A model generated the notes under the pieces. It made no database searches and was not told the DNA's origin. It saw only the letters and a list, made by a program, of their open reading frames with translations. The translations under genes and the position numbers were made by a program. Below, piece after piece: positions 50,995 to 57,582 of a stretch of DNA of 57,582 bases. Source of the DNA: Acidimicrobiales bacterium (lineage in GTDB: Bacteria; Actinomycetota; Acidimicrobiia; Acidimicrobiales; Poriferisodalaceae); the NCBI GenBank assembly GCA_030743005.1, contig JASLTG010000019.1, positions 1 to 57,582 of the forward strand, given 5' to 3'. Numbering within the stretch: position 1 is the first letter of the stretch; each line of letters starts with the position of its first letter.

Positions 50995-52170
50995 TTAGTT
51001 GTCGTTGTAGAGGTCGTAGCGACCTAAACGGTCGAGGCACACTTCGACGCTCCATGGCAGCATCGTTGCTCCACACCGCGCGTCACGATAGTGCTGTTCC
51101 AGTTTGTTGGGTCGAAGCATGGATCTTCCGCCGCAAACTCGTATGGCGAGTGATGCCATTTCGGGGGCGCCTTCCATTACAGCCACCATGGTGCTCCATG
51201 CGCGTCGTAAAGCAGATTTGGTTGGGTCGACCGATGTCTCGCTCAACACTCGATACATCAAGGATTGGCCTTTGTCGTAGATCATCTGCATTTCGGCCCA
51301 TCCCGCTTGTTTGACGTGATTGTCTCTGCGAGAGGCAACCCCATGTTCACCTCTCAGGTATTCGCCTGTGAGGTCCAAGATCGCTCGCATTAACCCCAGG
51401 TAGGTGAAGCTCAACGTCATGTAGAAGTAGGGGAATCGTTCAACCATCGCGTCGAAAACCCCTGGTGGTAAAACTTCGTTGTCTTCGGGGACAAACGCGT
51501 CGACAAGTATGAGGTCACGAGAGTCGGTTCCTCTCATCCCGAGGGGGTCCCAATCGCCGTGGATTTCGACACCGTCAGCGTCCGCGGGAACTCCCAATAG
51601 TCGAACTCGGGGGTCCCCTTCCACAACAGCCACCACATTGTGGATGTCAGCTATTCCGCTGAGAGACGCAAAAATCTTTTTCCCGGTGACTTTGTAGCCG
51701 CCGTCTACGGGAACTGCATTAGTGCCAATCGGCTGGCCGCTTCCAGGGGTTCGTCCTTCAGAAAACGGTTGGCTATGGATGGTATGGCGGCGGCACATGC
51801 CCTCCCAAAGTTGTGGACGGACCCGATCGAGATGGGCTTGTTGTTCGTCGTCCATGTCGAGTTCGTCTGCTATCCATCCAGCAAGTAGTGCTGTTGCTGT
51901 GTGCATATTGAAAGTGAGTGCAGTGGTTGGGCAATGCCGGCCAAGCTCTTCGCTTACAAGGGCATAAGCAACAAAGTCACCGCCGAGACCCCCGGATTCG
52001 GTTGGGGCACAAAGCCCAAGGAAGCCTTCATCAGCGAGTTCTTTCCAATTCTCGGTTGGGAATATGGCGTCTTGGTCATATCGGGCAGCTCGTTCAGAGA
52101 AACGCAATCCAAGCGCGGCGATTTGTTCGACCAACTCCATGCGTTCGGATGTTTGGATTGGATCTACCAC
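50995..52170 (-). CDS. Acyl-CoA dehydrogenase family protein
   Basis: This 391-residue flavoprotein has the N-terminal helical domain (WKELADEGFLGLCAPTESGG), a middle beta domain (GGYKVTGKKIFASLSG, DPLGMRGTDSRDLILVDAFV) and the C-terminal helical domain. The usual EGT-type catalytic Glu near the end is not evident: the matching stretch reads HYRDARCGATMLPWSVEVC. It may use a base elsewhere or have another activity. The GTG start has GAGGA six bases upstream. Substrate is unknown. It lies between the PhyH oxygenase and mmsA on the same strand, ten bases after the former. Confidence 0.87.
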   Translation of the reverse strand: MVDPIQTSERMELVEQIAALGLRFSERAARYDQDAIFPTENWKELADEGFLGLCAPTESGGLGGDFVAYALVSEELGRHCPTTALTFNMHTATALLAGWIADELDMDDEQQAHLDRVRPQLWEGMCRRHTIHSQPFSEGRTPGSGQPIGTNAVPVDGGYKVTGKKIFASLSGIADIHNVVAVVEGDPRVRLLGVPADADGVEIHGDWDPLGMRGTDSRDLILVDAFVPEDNEVLPPGVFDAMVERFPYFYMTLSFTYLGLMRAILDLTGEYLRGEHGVASRRDNHVKQAGWAEMQMIYDKGQSLMYRVLSETSVDPTKSALRRAWSTMVAVMEGAPEMASLAIRVCGGRSMLRPNKLEQHYRDARCGATMLPWSVEVCLDRLGRYDLYNDN

Positions 52171-52179
52171 GGAGATTCC

Positions 52180-53070
52180 TCAATCAAAAGATGACGGCCA
52201 GAGTACGGGGAATAGGTCAGAGCGCATCATGTCACCTGATTGCAGCCCTAGATCGTTGAGTGGTGGTGACGTTTCACCTTGACGTTCAAGGTAGCGGACA
52301 TCGTCGCCTAACCATCGTGTCGAGAAGGCGCGTCGCCTGTTTTCTATTTCGGCTGCGGTTGTCCCATGAAGGGTTCGAAAGTCGAAACAAAGTGCGTCAC
52401 CCGGGTTTACGACTTCTACGAAAATGTCGGCGGCGTCGGGATCGACATCGGGAACCGGAACAAGCGAACGGTCTTCGTTGTCATATTCGGCACCTGACGC
52501 GAAATCTCGGGGCCGATAGACATCACCGTTACGGTGCGAGCCTTTCAAAAATCTGACACCAGTTTCCACAGGAGTGCTGTCTAATGCCACGTATATCGAG
52601 ACGGTCTGGGTTCCGTCAACACAGTAGTAGGGCAGATCGTGGTGCCATGGTGTGGCTTTAGCTGTGCCTTGTTCCTTAGAAAATGCGTGGTCGTGGAATA
52701 GCTGAGCCGTGTTACTCATCATGAGTTGCGCCGCAATCGCAGCTGCTTGTGAACTCAGAACGAAACGAAGATATTCGGGAATTAATTGCCAATTGCAGTA
52801 ACTATCGAAGAATCTTCCGTTTTCGTCATCACCGATGCTGTCGCATGGGAAAGCGAATGCTTCAGGGTTTTCGAGGTTTCGTTCAAGGCCAGCTCGGAGG
52901 GGTTCCACCCAATCGGGAAACGCTTTTCGGAGGAGCACCACACCATCACGTTGAAATGATTCAACCATTTCCGGCAGTACCTCTGCGGGAGGACGAACTG
53001 TTGAGGCAACGAGTTCGTGCAGATCTTCTATCGCGCGCCATTGCGCCGCTGCGTTGTTCCCTACTGCCAT
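52180..53070 (-). CDS. Phytanoyl-CoA dioxygenase (PhyH) family protein
   Basis: The 296-residue Fe(II)/2-oxoglutarate oxygenase homolog has the HxD motif in TPWHHDLPYYCVDG and a distal His in FRTLHGTTA, followed by Arg in RRRAFSTRWLGDD that should bind 2-oxoglutarate. HDHAFSKEQG and LKGSHRNGDVY are typical for bacterial members. The hydroxylated substrate is unknown. It is co-directional with the acyl-CoA dehydrogenase and mmsA, suggesting a catabolic operon, and diverges from the EamA transporter. Confidence 0.88.
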   Translation of the reverse strand: MAVGNNAAAQWRAIEDLHELVASTVRPPAEVLPEMVESFQRDGVVLLRKAFPDWVEPLRAGLERNLENPEAFAFPCDSIGDDENGRFFDSYCNWQLIPEYLRFVLSSQAAAIAAQLMMSNTAQLFHDHAFSKEQGTAKATPWHHDLPYYCVDGTQTVSIYVALDSTPVETGVRFLKGSHRNGDVYRPRDFASGAEYDNEDRSLVPVPDVDPDAADIFVEVVNPGDALCFDFRTLHGTTAAEIENRRRAFSTRWLGDDVRYLERQGETSPPLNDLGLQSGDMMRSDLFPVLWPSSFD

Positions 53071-53118
53071 ATCTACATTCTCGCTGCTTTAGTCAGTCGA
53101 TCGTTACAGTCTTTTCTA

Positions 53119-53994
53119 ATGAAGGTGCGTTTCAACCAACAAAATGGCTCAGTGTTTGTCTTTTTGGCGGGCACCCTGTTCAGCTTTAGTCCGCTGTTGT
53201 TTCGTTGGACATCGGGTGAGAGCTCAGAATGGTTATTTCTTTTGTGGCGGTCTGTTGGAATTCTTATTTCAGCTTCGATCGCGTTATCTGTGGGTTCTCT
53301 GAGACGTCCCAAGGATGCGCTCACTACCGGCTTAAGTAAGAATTTGCTTGCTGGTGCACTTATGGCTGGCATGTCGACGTCATTCATAATTTCTATAGCT
53401 CGGATCGACGCTGCAACGACCTTGTTGCTACAGAGTTTGGCCCCGTTTTCTGCCGCGTTGTTGGGGTGGGTGTTATTGCGAGAGAAAGTTGATGGCCACA
53501 CCTGGGTCGCTATGGCGATCGGTGTCGTTGGGGTGGTGGTGATGGGCACAACGTGGGATGACAGCAGTGTGGTTGGTATTTCGGCTGCGTGTTGTATTCC
53601 TCTGATGCTCGGTGTTTACACGGTGCTACTAAGAGATTCGCAGCATCGTGATCCTCGGGCCCAGGTTTTCTTTACCGGGGTGATCGGCATTGTGGTCGGG
53701 GTAATAGCTAGCGCTGCAACGGGAGGGTTTGCTCTACCGGTTCGCGACGCGGTTCTCGCTTTAGCTAGTGGCGGAATTCTCTTGGGTGTAGGTCTCCCGA
53801 TCTTTAATGCTGCTGGACGTCACGTTCCGGCGGCCCGAACGAGCCTGTTATTGCTCAGCGAGATCATCCTGGCTCCAATTTGGGTGTGGTTGATTGTCAG
53901 CGAGACTCCAGCGGGGAACACTGTTGTTGGCGGCGCAGTGATTCTTTTGGCATTGGTATGGGTCGCGACACATCCCAGAGTTCAAGCCGCATAA
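53119..53994 (+). CDS. EamA-family (DMT superfamily) transporter
   Basis: The 291-residue protein has about ten transmembrane helices in two EamA repeats: GSVFVFLAGTLFSFSPLLF at the start, LLQSLAPFSAALLGWVLLRE at the end of the first repeat, and RTSLLLLSEIILAPIWVWLI in the second. These are metabolite or drug/amino-acid exporters and importers of unclear substrate. The ATG at 53119 gives the full first helix; the frame is open 102 bases further, but that part overlaps the divergent PhyH gene. It converges with the cyclase gene. Confidence 0.88.
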   Translation: MKVRFNQQNGSVFVFLAGTLFSFSPLLFRWTSGESSEWLFLLWRSVGILISASIALSVGSLRRPKDALTTGLSKNLLAGALMAGMSTSFIISIARIDAATTLLLQSLAPFSAALLGWVLLREKVDGHTWVAMAIGVVGVVVMGTTWDDSSVVGISAACCIPLMLGVYTVLLRDSQHRDPRAQVFFTGVIGIVVGVIASAATGGFALPVRDAVLALASGGILLGVGLPIFNAAGRHVPAARTSLLLLSEIILAPIWVWLIVSETPAGNTVVGGAVILLALVWVATHPRVQAA

Positions 53995-54007
53995 CAGTCC
54001 GGTCTTT

Positions 54008-54949
54008 TTATAAAAGGGCGATGGGATTAGCAGGTGAACCTGTTCCACCTTCAACTCTGAGCGGTGCAACCGTGAACAGAAAGCTCCACTTGGAACGCTC
54101 TGCACACGCGGCAGCTAGTCGATCTAACCGAAGGTTGTCGAGGAGGTGTATCCCCATGGCAACGATGACTGTCTGGTGAATCGGCATAACCCAGTCGTCT
54201 GGGTGGTTGCCTGGCAACACGTCGCTTACCCCGTCACATCCCAGAACGGAAACATCTCGTTCGCTGAGCCAACTAATGCAATCTGGGTGCAGGCCTGCCA
54301 TGCCGACATGGAATGGGTGCCATGGCCCCATTTCGGCTCGACGTTCGTCTCGTCCGGTGCCAACAAGCAAGATGTCGCCTTGTCCTACAGACACACTTTG
54401 GGCTTTTTCGCAGGCCTCAAGTTCTTCAGCTGTGATGGCGTCACCGGGTTCAAGCCATTTGACCCCCCGGAGACGAGGAATGTCTAGAAGTACTCCGCGC
54501 CCGACGACACCTTCGGCGGCGACCATGATGCTGCACCGAGTCGCGCCAGTGCTTTTAACCGTCTCGGCGCCGTATCCGTTATACATCTGCTTGTTAACGA
54601 AGACATGACACAGGGCATCAATATGGGAGGTTGCCATTCCGTGAAATGCAACACCAACAAAGTCACCAGTTGATTCCATGTTGATGTTTGGAGAAACGCA
54701 GTCATCCCCACCTCGGACCATCATGTGAAGCGCCGGATGCCGATTCTCTGCATTGGGTTCAACCGGAAGTTCCCGGGCACAACTGACCGCTTCGCCATGA
54801 ATCACTTCAGCTGCCGCAGCCGCTCTTAATTCTGGTGTTATGAGATTCAGAGCGCCGGCCTCATCGTCGGATCCCCACCGATCCCAATTCTTGACGGACT
54901 CGAAAAGTTCTCGATGTTCTTCTGACGTCATCCATGGCTCAGTTGACAT
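54008..54949 (-). CDS. Cyclase-family (kynurenine-formamidase-like) metal hydrolase
   Basis: The 313-residue protein has the family HxDxxxH metal site, His109-Ile-Asp111-Ala-Leu-Cys-His115 in ATSHIDALCHVF, and a GVLLDIPRLRGV segment. It fits the larger bacterial cyclases in which metal ions help hydrolyse or cyclise amides and esters. The substrate is unknown. The ribosome site AAGGAG lies seven bases before the ATG, and a 6-bp stem with a 3-nt loop (54962-54976) directly precedes it. The TPP enzyme gene is 82 bases upstream on the same strand. Confidence 0.86.
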   Translation of the reverse strand: MSTEPWMTSEEHRELFESVKNWDRWGSDDEAGALNLITPELRAAAAAEVIHGEAVSCARELPVEPNAENRHPALHMMVRGGDDCVSPNINMESTGDFVGVAFHGMATSHIDALCHVFVNKQMYNGYGAETVKSTGATRCSIMVAAEGVVGRGVLLDIPRLRGVKWLEPGDAITAEELEACEKAQSVSVGQGDILLVGTGRDERRAEMGPWHPFHVGMAGLHPDCISWLSERDVSVLGCDGVSDVLPGNHPDDWVMPIHQTVIVAMGIHLLDNLRLDRLAAACAERSKWSFLFTVAPLRVEGGTGSPANPIALL

Positions 54950-54961
54950 AGTCGTTCTCCT

Positions 54962-54976
54962 TTTGCTCGCAGCAAA
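54962..54976 (-). promoter_or_regulatory. Compact hairpin adjoining the cyclase ribosome site
   Basis: On the minus strand TTTGCT-GCG-AGCAAA (54976-54962) forms a 6-bp stem with a 3-nt loop and runs straight into AGGAG of the cyclase gene. It lies in the 82-base gap after the TPP-enzyme gene and may affect ribosome access or mRNA processing. Confidence 0.35.
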
Positions 54977-55031
54977 TCAAATGCTCAATCTCGGCACTGA
55001 CATGCCCGCAATCTCTACATCTAACTATGGT

Positions 55032-56645
55032 TCATGCCTCTAGCCACGAGTCACCTTCGCAAACAACCAGTAATGTCGGTCGATCTTTTCTGAACGCAGC
55101 GGCAACTTCGACTGCGAAGTGTTCACGGTCCTGGACAACGACACCGTCACAATGCATTGATTTAGCTAAGGCTACGAAGTCAGGATTTCTCCCCTCAACA
55201 CCTACCCGACGGATGTTTCGAGCGTCCATATCGTCCTGGATTTGCTTCAAACCGCCGTTATCCCAAATGACGATGGGGATGGGGAGTTGCTCCTCCGCGG
55301 CGACGATCAATTCTCCGGGCGTGAACATGAACCCGCCGTCGCCGGATAAACAAATCACTGATCGACGAGGGTCAGCAAGCTTCGCTCCTATCGCATTCGG
55401 CAAACCGCATCCAAGGGTGCAGTAACCCGCTGGATAACTCCAGGTGCGAGGTTGTCGAGCCGCAAACTCAAATGCACCGGTGTACACAAGTTGGCAAATG
55501 TCCCCGGCGACGTAAGCATCATCTGGCAATAGCGTTCGCAGCACACCCAACAGGACCGCGTGCTGAGACTCCGACTCTGTCAAATTCTCTCGGATTTGGG
55601 ACCGGATCTGGGCTACTTGTCTTTCAACATCACCTCGAGGCTGTGCCGATTCAAATCTTTCGCCTGCCATTAGTGCTGTCATGACAGTGTGCGCGTCCCC
55701 GAGAATCGAAACTTCGGCAGGATATTGATCATCAAGCTTCCGAGAATCAATATCCACCCTGATTAAGGCACCCGGCAAATCTAATTCATCCACGAAACTG
55801 TCTGTTTCGGCAAGTTCAGTTCCCACCGCCAAGACCACGTCAGCCGTGGAGAGGTATTCACGTGCTTCTGCTCTAACAGTTGACGCGTTGAGGCTCAGTG
55901 CTGCGTCGTCGACCACAATTCCCTTTCCGGCAGTGCTGCACAAGACAGGGGCGCTGAGTTGGTCACTTAACTGTCGGATCTCATCCAAAGCGTCCGTTGC
56001 TCCTCCGCCCACCATGATCATGGGGCGTTTAGCTCTCGAAAGCAGCGTCCTCGCAGCTGTTATCTCATCGTTATTCACGGTCTTCGCTGCATCGATCTTC
56101 GTCGCAAACCAATCTTGGTGAACTGTTTCACCAAGCACGTCAATCGGAATTGAAATATGTACCGGACGCGGGCGGCCGTTGCTGAAACTCTCGAAGGCTC
56201 GTTCTAAAAGTCCAGGTACTTCACCGGCGCTGGTTGCTCGTGCGCTCAACGCCGTAAGCGGTTCAGTCACGGCAATCTGGTCGGGAATTTCATGCAGAGC
56301 ACCGAGACCCAGACCGTGGGTATGGGAAGCAGTCTCAGAAGAGAGCAAAAGCACTGGAACCGAATCAGCCCACGACTGACCAAGTGGTGTTAGGGCATTG
56401 GTGACACCAGGTCCTGAAATAACGAGCGCAACGCCGATCTTGCCGCTGCTGCGGGCATAGCCATCTGCCATAAACCCAGCACCTTGTTCGTTTCGTGCTT
56501 GCACGTGACGTATCGAACTGTCAGCTAGACCTCTGCAAAATTCCAGGGTGTGAACACCCGGTATCCCAAAAACCGTGTCGACTCCATATTCCGCTAGGAG
56601 CCTCATGGTGGCTTCACCGCAAGTAAGCCCACGAGTGTCGGCCAT
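55032..56645 (-). CDS. Thiamine-diphosphate-dependent 2-oxo acid decarboxylase/synthase (acetolactate-synthase-like)
   Basis: The 537-residue protein starts with RGLTCGEATMRLLAEYGVDT and FGIPGVHTLEF and has the activating Glu53 in ARNEQGAGFMADG. The ThDP/Mg motif begins at GDGGFMFTPGEL and ends at IVIWDNGGL. The closest familiar relatives are often named 5-guanidino-2-oxopentanoate decarboxylase (AruI type), but the substrate is not proven. The ATG at 56645 is chosen because GAGGAG lies seven bases upstream, in preference to GTG 56651. It follows leuB by 14 bases. Confidence 0.86.
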   Translation of the reverse strand: MADTRGLTCGEATMRLLAEYGVDTVFGIPGVHTLEFCRGLADSSIRHVQARNEQGAGFMADGYARSSGKIGVALVISGPGVTNALTPLGQSWADSVPVLLLSSETASHTHGLGLGALHEIPDQIAVTEPLTALSARATSAGEVPGLLERAFESFSNGRPRPVHISIPIDVLGETVHQDWFATKIDAAKTVNNDEITAARTLLSRAKRPMIMVGGGATDALDEIRQLSDQLSAPVLCSTAGKGIVVDDAALSLNASTVRAEAREYLSTADVVLAVGTELAETDSFVDELDLPGALIRVDIDSRKLDDQYPAEVSILGDAHTVMTALMAGERFESAQPRGDVERQVAQIRSQIRENLTESESQHAVLLGVLRTLLPDDAYVAGDICQLVYTGAFEFAARQPRTWSYPAGYCTLGCGLPNAIGAKLADPRRSVICLSGDGGFMFTPGELIVAAEEQLPIPIVIWDNGGLKQIQDDMDARNIRRVGVEGRNPDFVALAKSMHCDGVVVQDREHFAVEVAAAFRKDRPTLLVVCEGDSWLEA

Positions 56646-56659
56646 TAGCACTCTCCTCT

Positions 56660-57582
56660 TTAATTTTCTCGTCTACGCCAACGATCAATAACATCATCAA
56701 CGACTTCGGTCATATTTGCTATTCCCCCAAGGTCAGGGGTTCTCACGCCAGCCGCCAGCGACTCCTGGACTGCTATCTCAATGTCTTCGGCAAGATCAGA
56801 TCGACCAGCCGCGTATTCAAAAAGCATGGCCACGCTTAGGAGCATTGCCACAGGATTCGCGTTACCAGTTCCAACCAAATCAGGCGCGCTCCCGTGCACT
56901 GGTTCATAGATCCCCGGCCGTGACGCTTCACCTTTAGGTGCCAGCAGAGGCAACGATGCTGATGGAAGCATCCCCAACGAACCTGTAATCGACGCCGCTT
57001 GATCGGAGAGAATGTCGCCGAAAAGATTGTCTGTGACGATGACATCGAATTGCTGAGGAGCTACAGCCAACTGGTATGCGCAATTGTCTGCGTACATCGT
57101 TTCGAATTCAACGTCTGGGAAGTCGGCCGCTACCTCGTGACTGATTTCGCGCCAAAGAACACCGGTTTCCATCACATTGGCCTTGTCTACCGACACCACG
57201 CGGTGAGATCGTCGCCTGGAAAGTTCAAAGCCGACTCTGAGATGCCGTTCAATCTCGAACTCGTTGTATCGGGTCGTGTCGACAGCTTCTCGACCCCCGG
57301 CCCCACGTTGAATCCCGCGGGGCGACGCAAAGAAGGTGCCTCCAGTCAATTCTCGAAGCACCACAATGTCGCACCCCCGAACTACTTCTGAGCGAAACGG
57401 GATGGAGTCACGCAGAAAGTCATAACTTCGAACGGGTCGAACCCCGGCAAACAAATCCAGTTCCTGTCTCAGTCTCATGAGACCATCGCGAATGGCAGGT
57501 TCAGCTCCCACAAAGATTCCGTCGTATTGCGGAGCGCCGACGGCGCCCACGAGAATAGCGTCGCTCTTTTTCGCGTTTTCCA
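56660..57582 (-). CDS. leuB: 3-Isopropylmalate dehydrogenase, N-terminus outside window
   Basis: The frame is open to the right edge and begins inside the window with ENAKKSDAILVGAVGAPQYD, so roughly the first 60 residues lie outside. VLRELTGGTFFASPRG, VDKANVMETGVLWRE, NLFGDILSDQAASITGSLG and EPVHGSAPDLVGTGNANPV (each quoted short) are the substrate, metal and cofactor segments of the beta-decarboxylating dehydrogenases. LeuB makes 2-oxoisocaproate in leucine synthesis; isocitrate or tartrate dehydrogenases are less likely from RELTGGTFF. It precedes the TPP enzyme by 14 bases. Confidence 0.9.
   Translation of the reverse strand, partial: ENAKKSDAILVGAVGAPQYDGIFVGAEPAIRDGLMRLRQELDLFAGVRPVRSYDFLRDSIPFRSEVVRGCDIVVLRELTGGTFFASPRGIQRGAGGREAVDTTRYNEFEIERHLRVGFELSRRRSHRVVSVDKANVMETGVLWREISHEVAADFPDVEFETMYADNCAYQLAVAPQQFDVIVTDNLFGDILSDQAASITGSLGMLPSASLPLLAPKGEASRPGIYEPVHGSAPDLVGTGNANPVAMLLSVAMLFEYAAGRSDLAEDIEIAVQESLAAGVRTPDLGGIANMTEVVDDVIDRWRRREN

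Noticed and set aside
1..57582. CRISPR arrays, insertion sequences, integrases, toxin-antitoxin or phage genes
   Set aside because: None seen: no regularly spaced repeats, no transposase or integrase motifs, and gene order is consistent with core chromosome.

Overview
The window looks like chromosome of a free-living aerobic actinobacterium, most likely an Acidimicrobiia-type lineage with moderate GC. This is inferred from an acyl-CoA carboxylase epsilon subunit next to its beta subunit, a full menaquinone gene set, a PAC2-family protein, many GTG starts and a dnaX-ybaB-recR block. There is no phage, transposase, integrase or CRISPR array. Genes are densely packed, often with ATGA or TGATG overlaps.

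Layout. 1-8.7 kb: cyclophilin end, aat, an ethylmalonyl-CoA-mutase-type B12 enzyme, a CaiB/BaiF CoA-transferase, a carotenoid oxygenase, acyl-CoA carboxylase beta and epsilon subunits, a VOC protein and a 5'-3' exonuclease. 8.7-16.9 kb: an acyl-CoA synthetase, then a MerR regulator translationally coupled to menF-menD-menH-menC, with menE convergent. 16.9-27 kb: a TauE-type exporter, psuG, and an upp-mtnA-aldolase/SDR operon facing a four-gene BMP-type nucleoside ABC transporter. 27-30.7 kb: an rRNA/tRNA methyltransferase, epimerase, crotonyl-CoA carboxylase/reductase and acetyl-CoA acetyltransferase. 30.9-36 kb: recR, ybaB, dnaX, SRP RNA, tRNA-Ser(GGA), tadA, tRNA-Ser(CGA), xseA, xseB. 36-44 kb: S9 peptidase, CapA-like lipoprotein, SURF1, PatB-type lyase, TauE, aroC, PAC2. 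44-57.6 kb: a beta-propeller lipoprotein, an unrecognised ORF, AzlCD, a DUF35 plus thiolase-like pair, mmsA, an acyl-CoA dehydrogenase, a PhyH oxygenase, an EamA transporter, a cyclase, a TPP-dependent decarboxylase and leuB running off the right edge.

How the genes fit together. Two blocks (meaA plus carboxylase; epimerase-ccr-thiolase) supply much of an ethylmalonyl-CoA / methylmalonyl-CoA route for acetyl-CoA assimilation and propionyl-CoA handling. mmsA and the DUF35/thiolase-like pair would feed CoA thioesters into it. The nucleoside transporter, psuG, upp and mtnA form a nucleoside and base salvage neighbourhood. In it an aldolase fused to a dehydrogenase sits directly behind mtnA, which suggests a variant of the DHAP shunt for 5-deoxy- or 5-methylthio-pentoses.

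The strongest unexplained signals are non-coding. A minus-strand structured RNA candidate lies at about 36058-36240, with stacked hairpins, wobble pairs that only fit the minus strand, and a textbook terminator. An 84-nt long-stem hairpin follows the thiolase gene. A pair of tandem palindromes precedes the MerR-men operon, and a 10-bp inverted repeat abuts the ribosome site of the acyl-CoA synthetase. No stretch over 300 bases lacks a gene.
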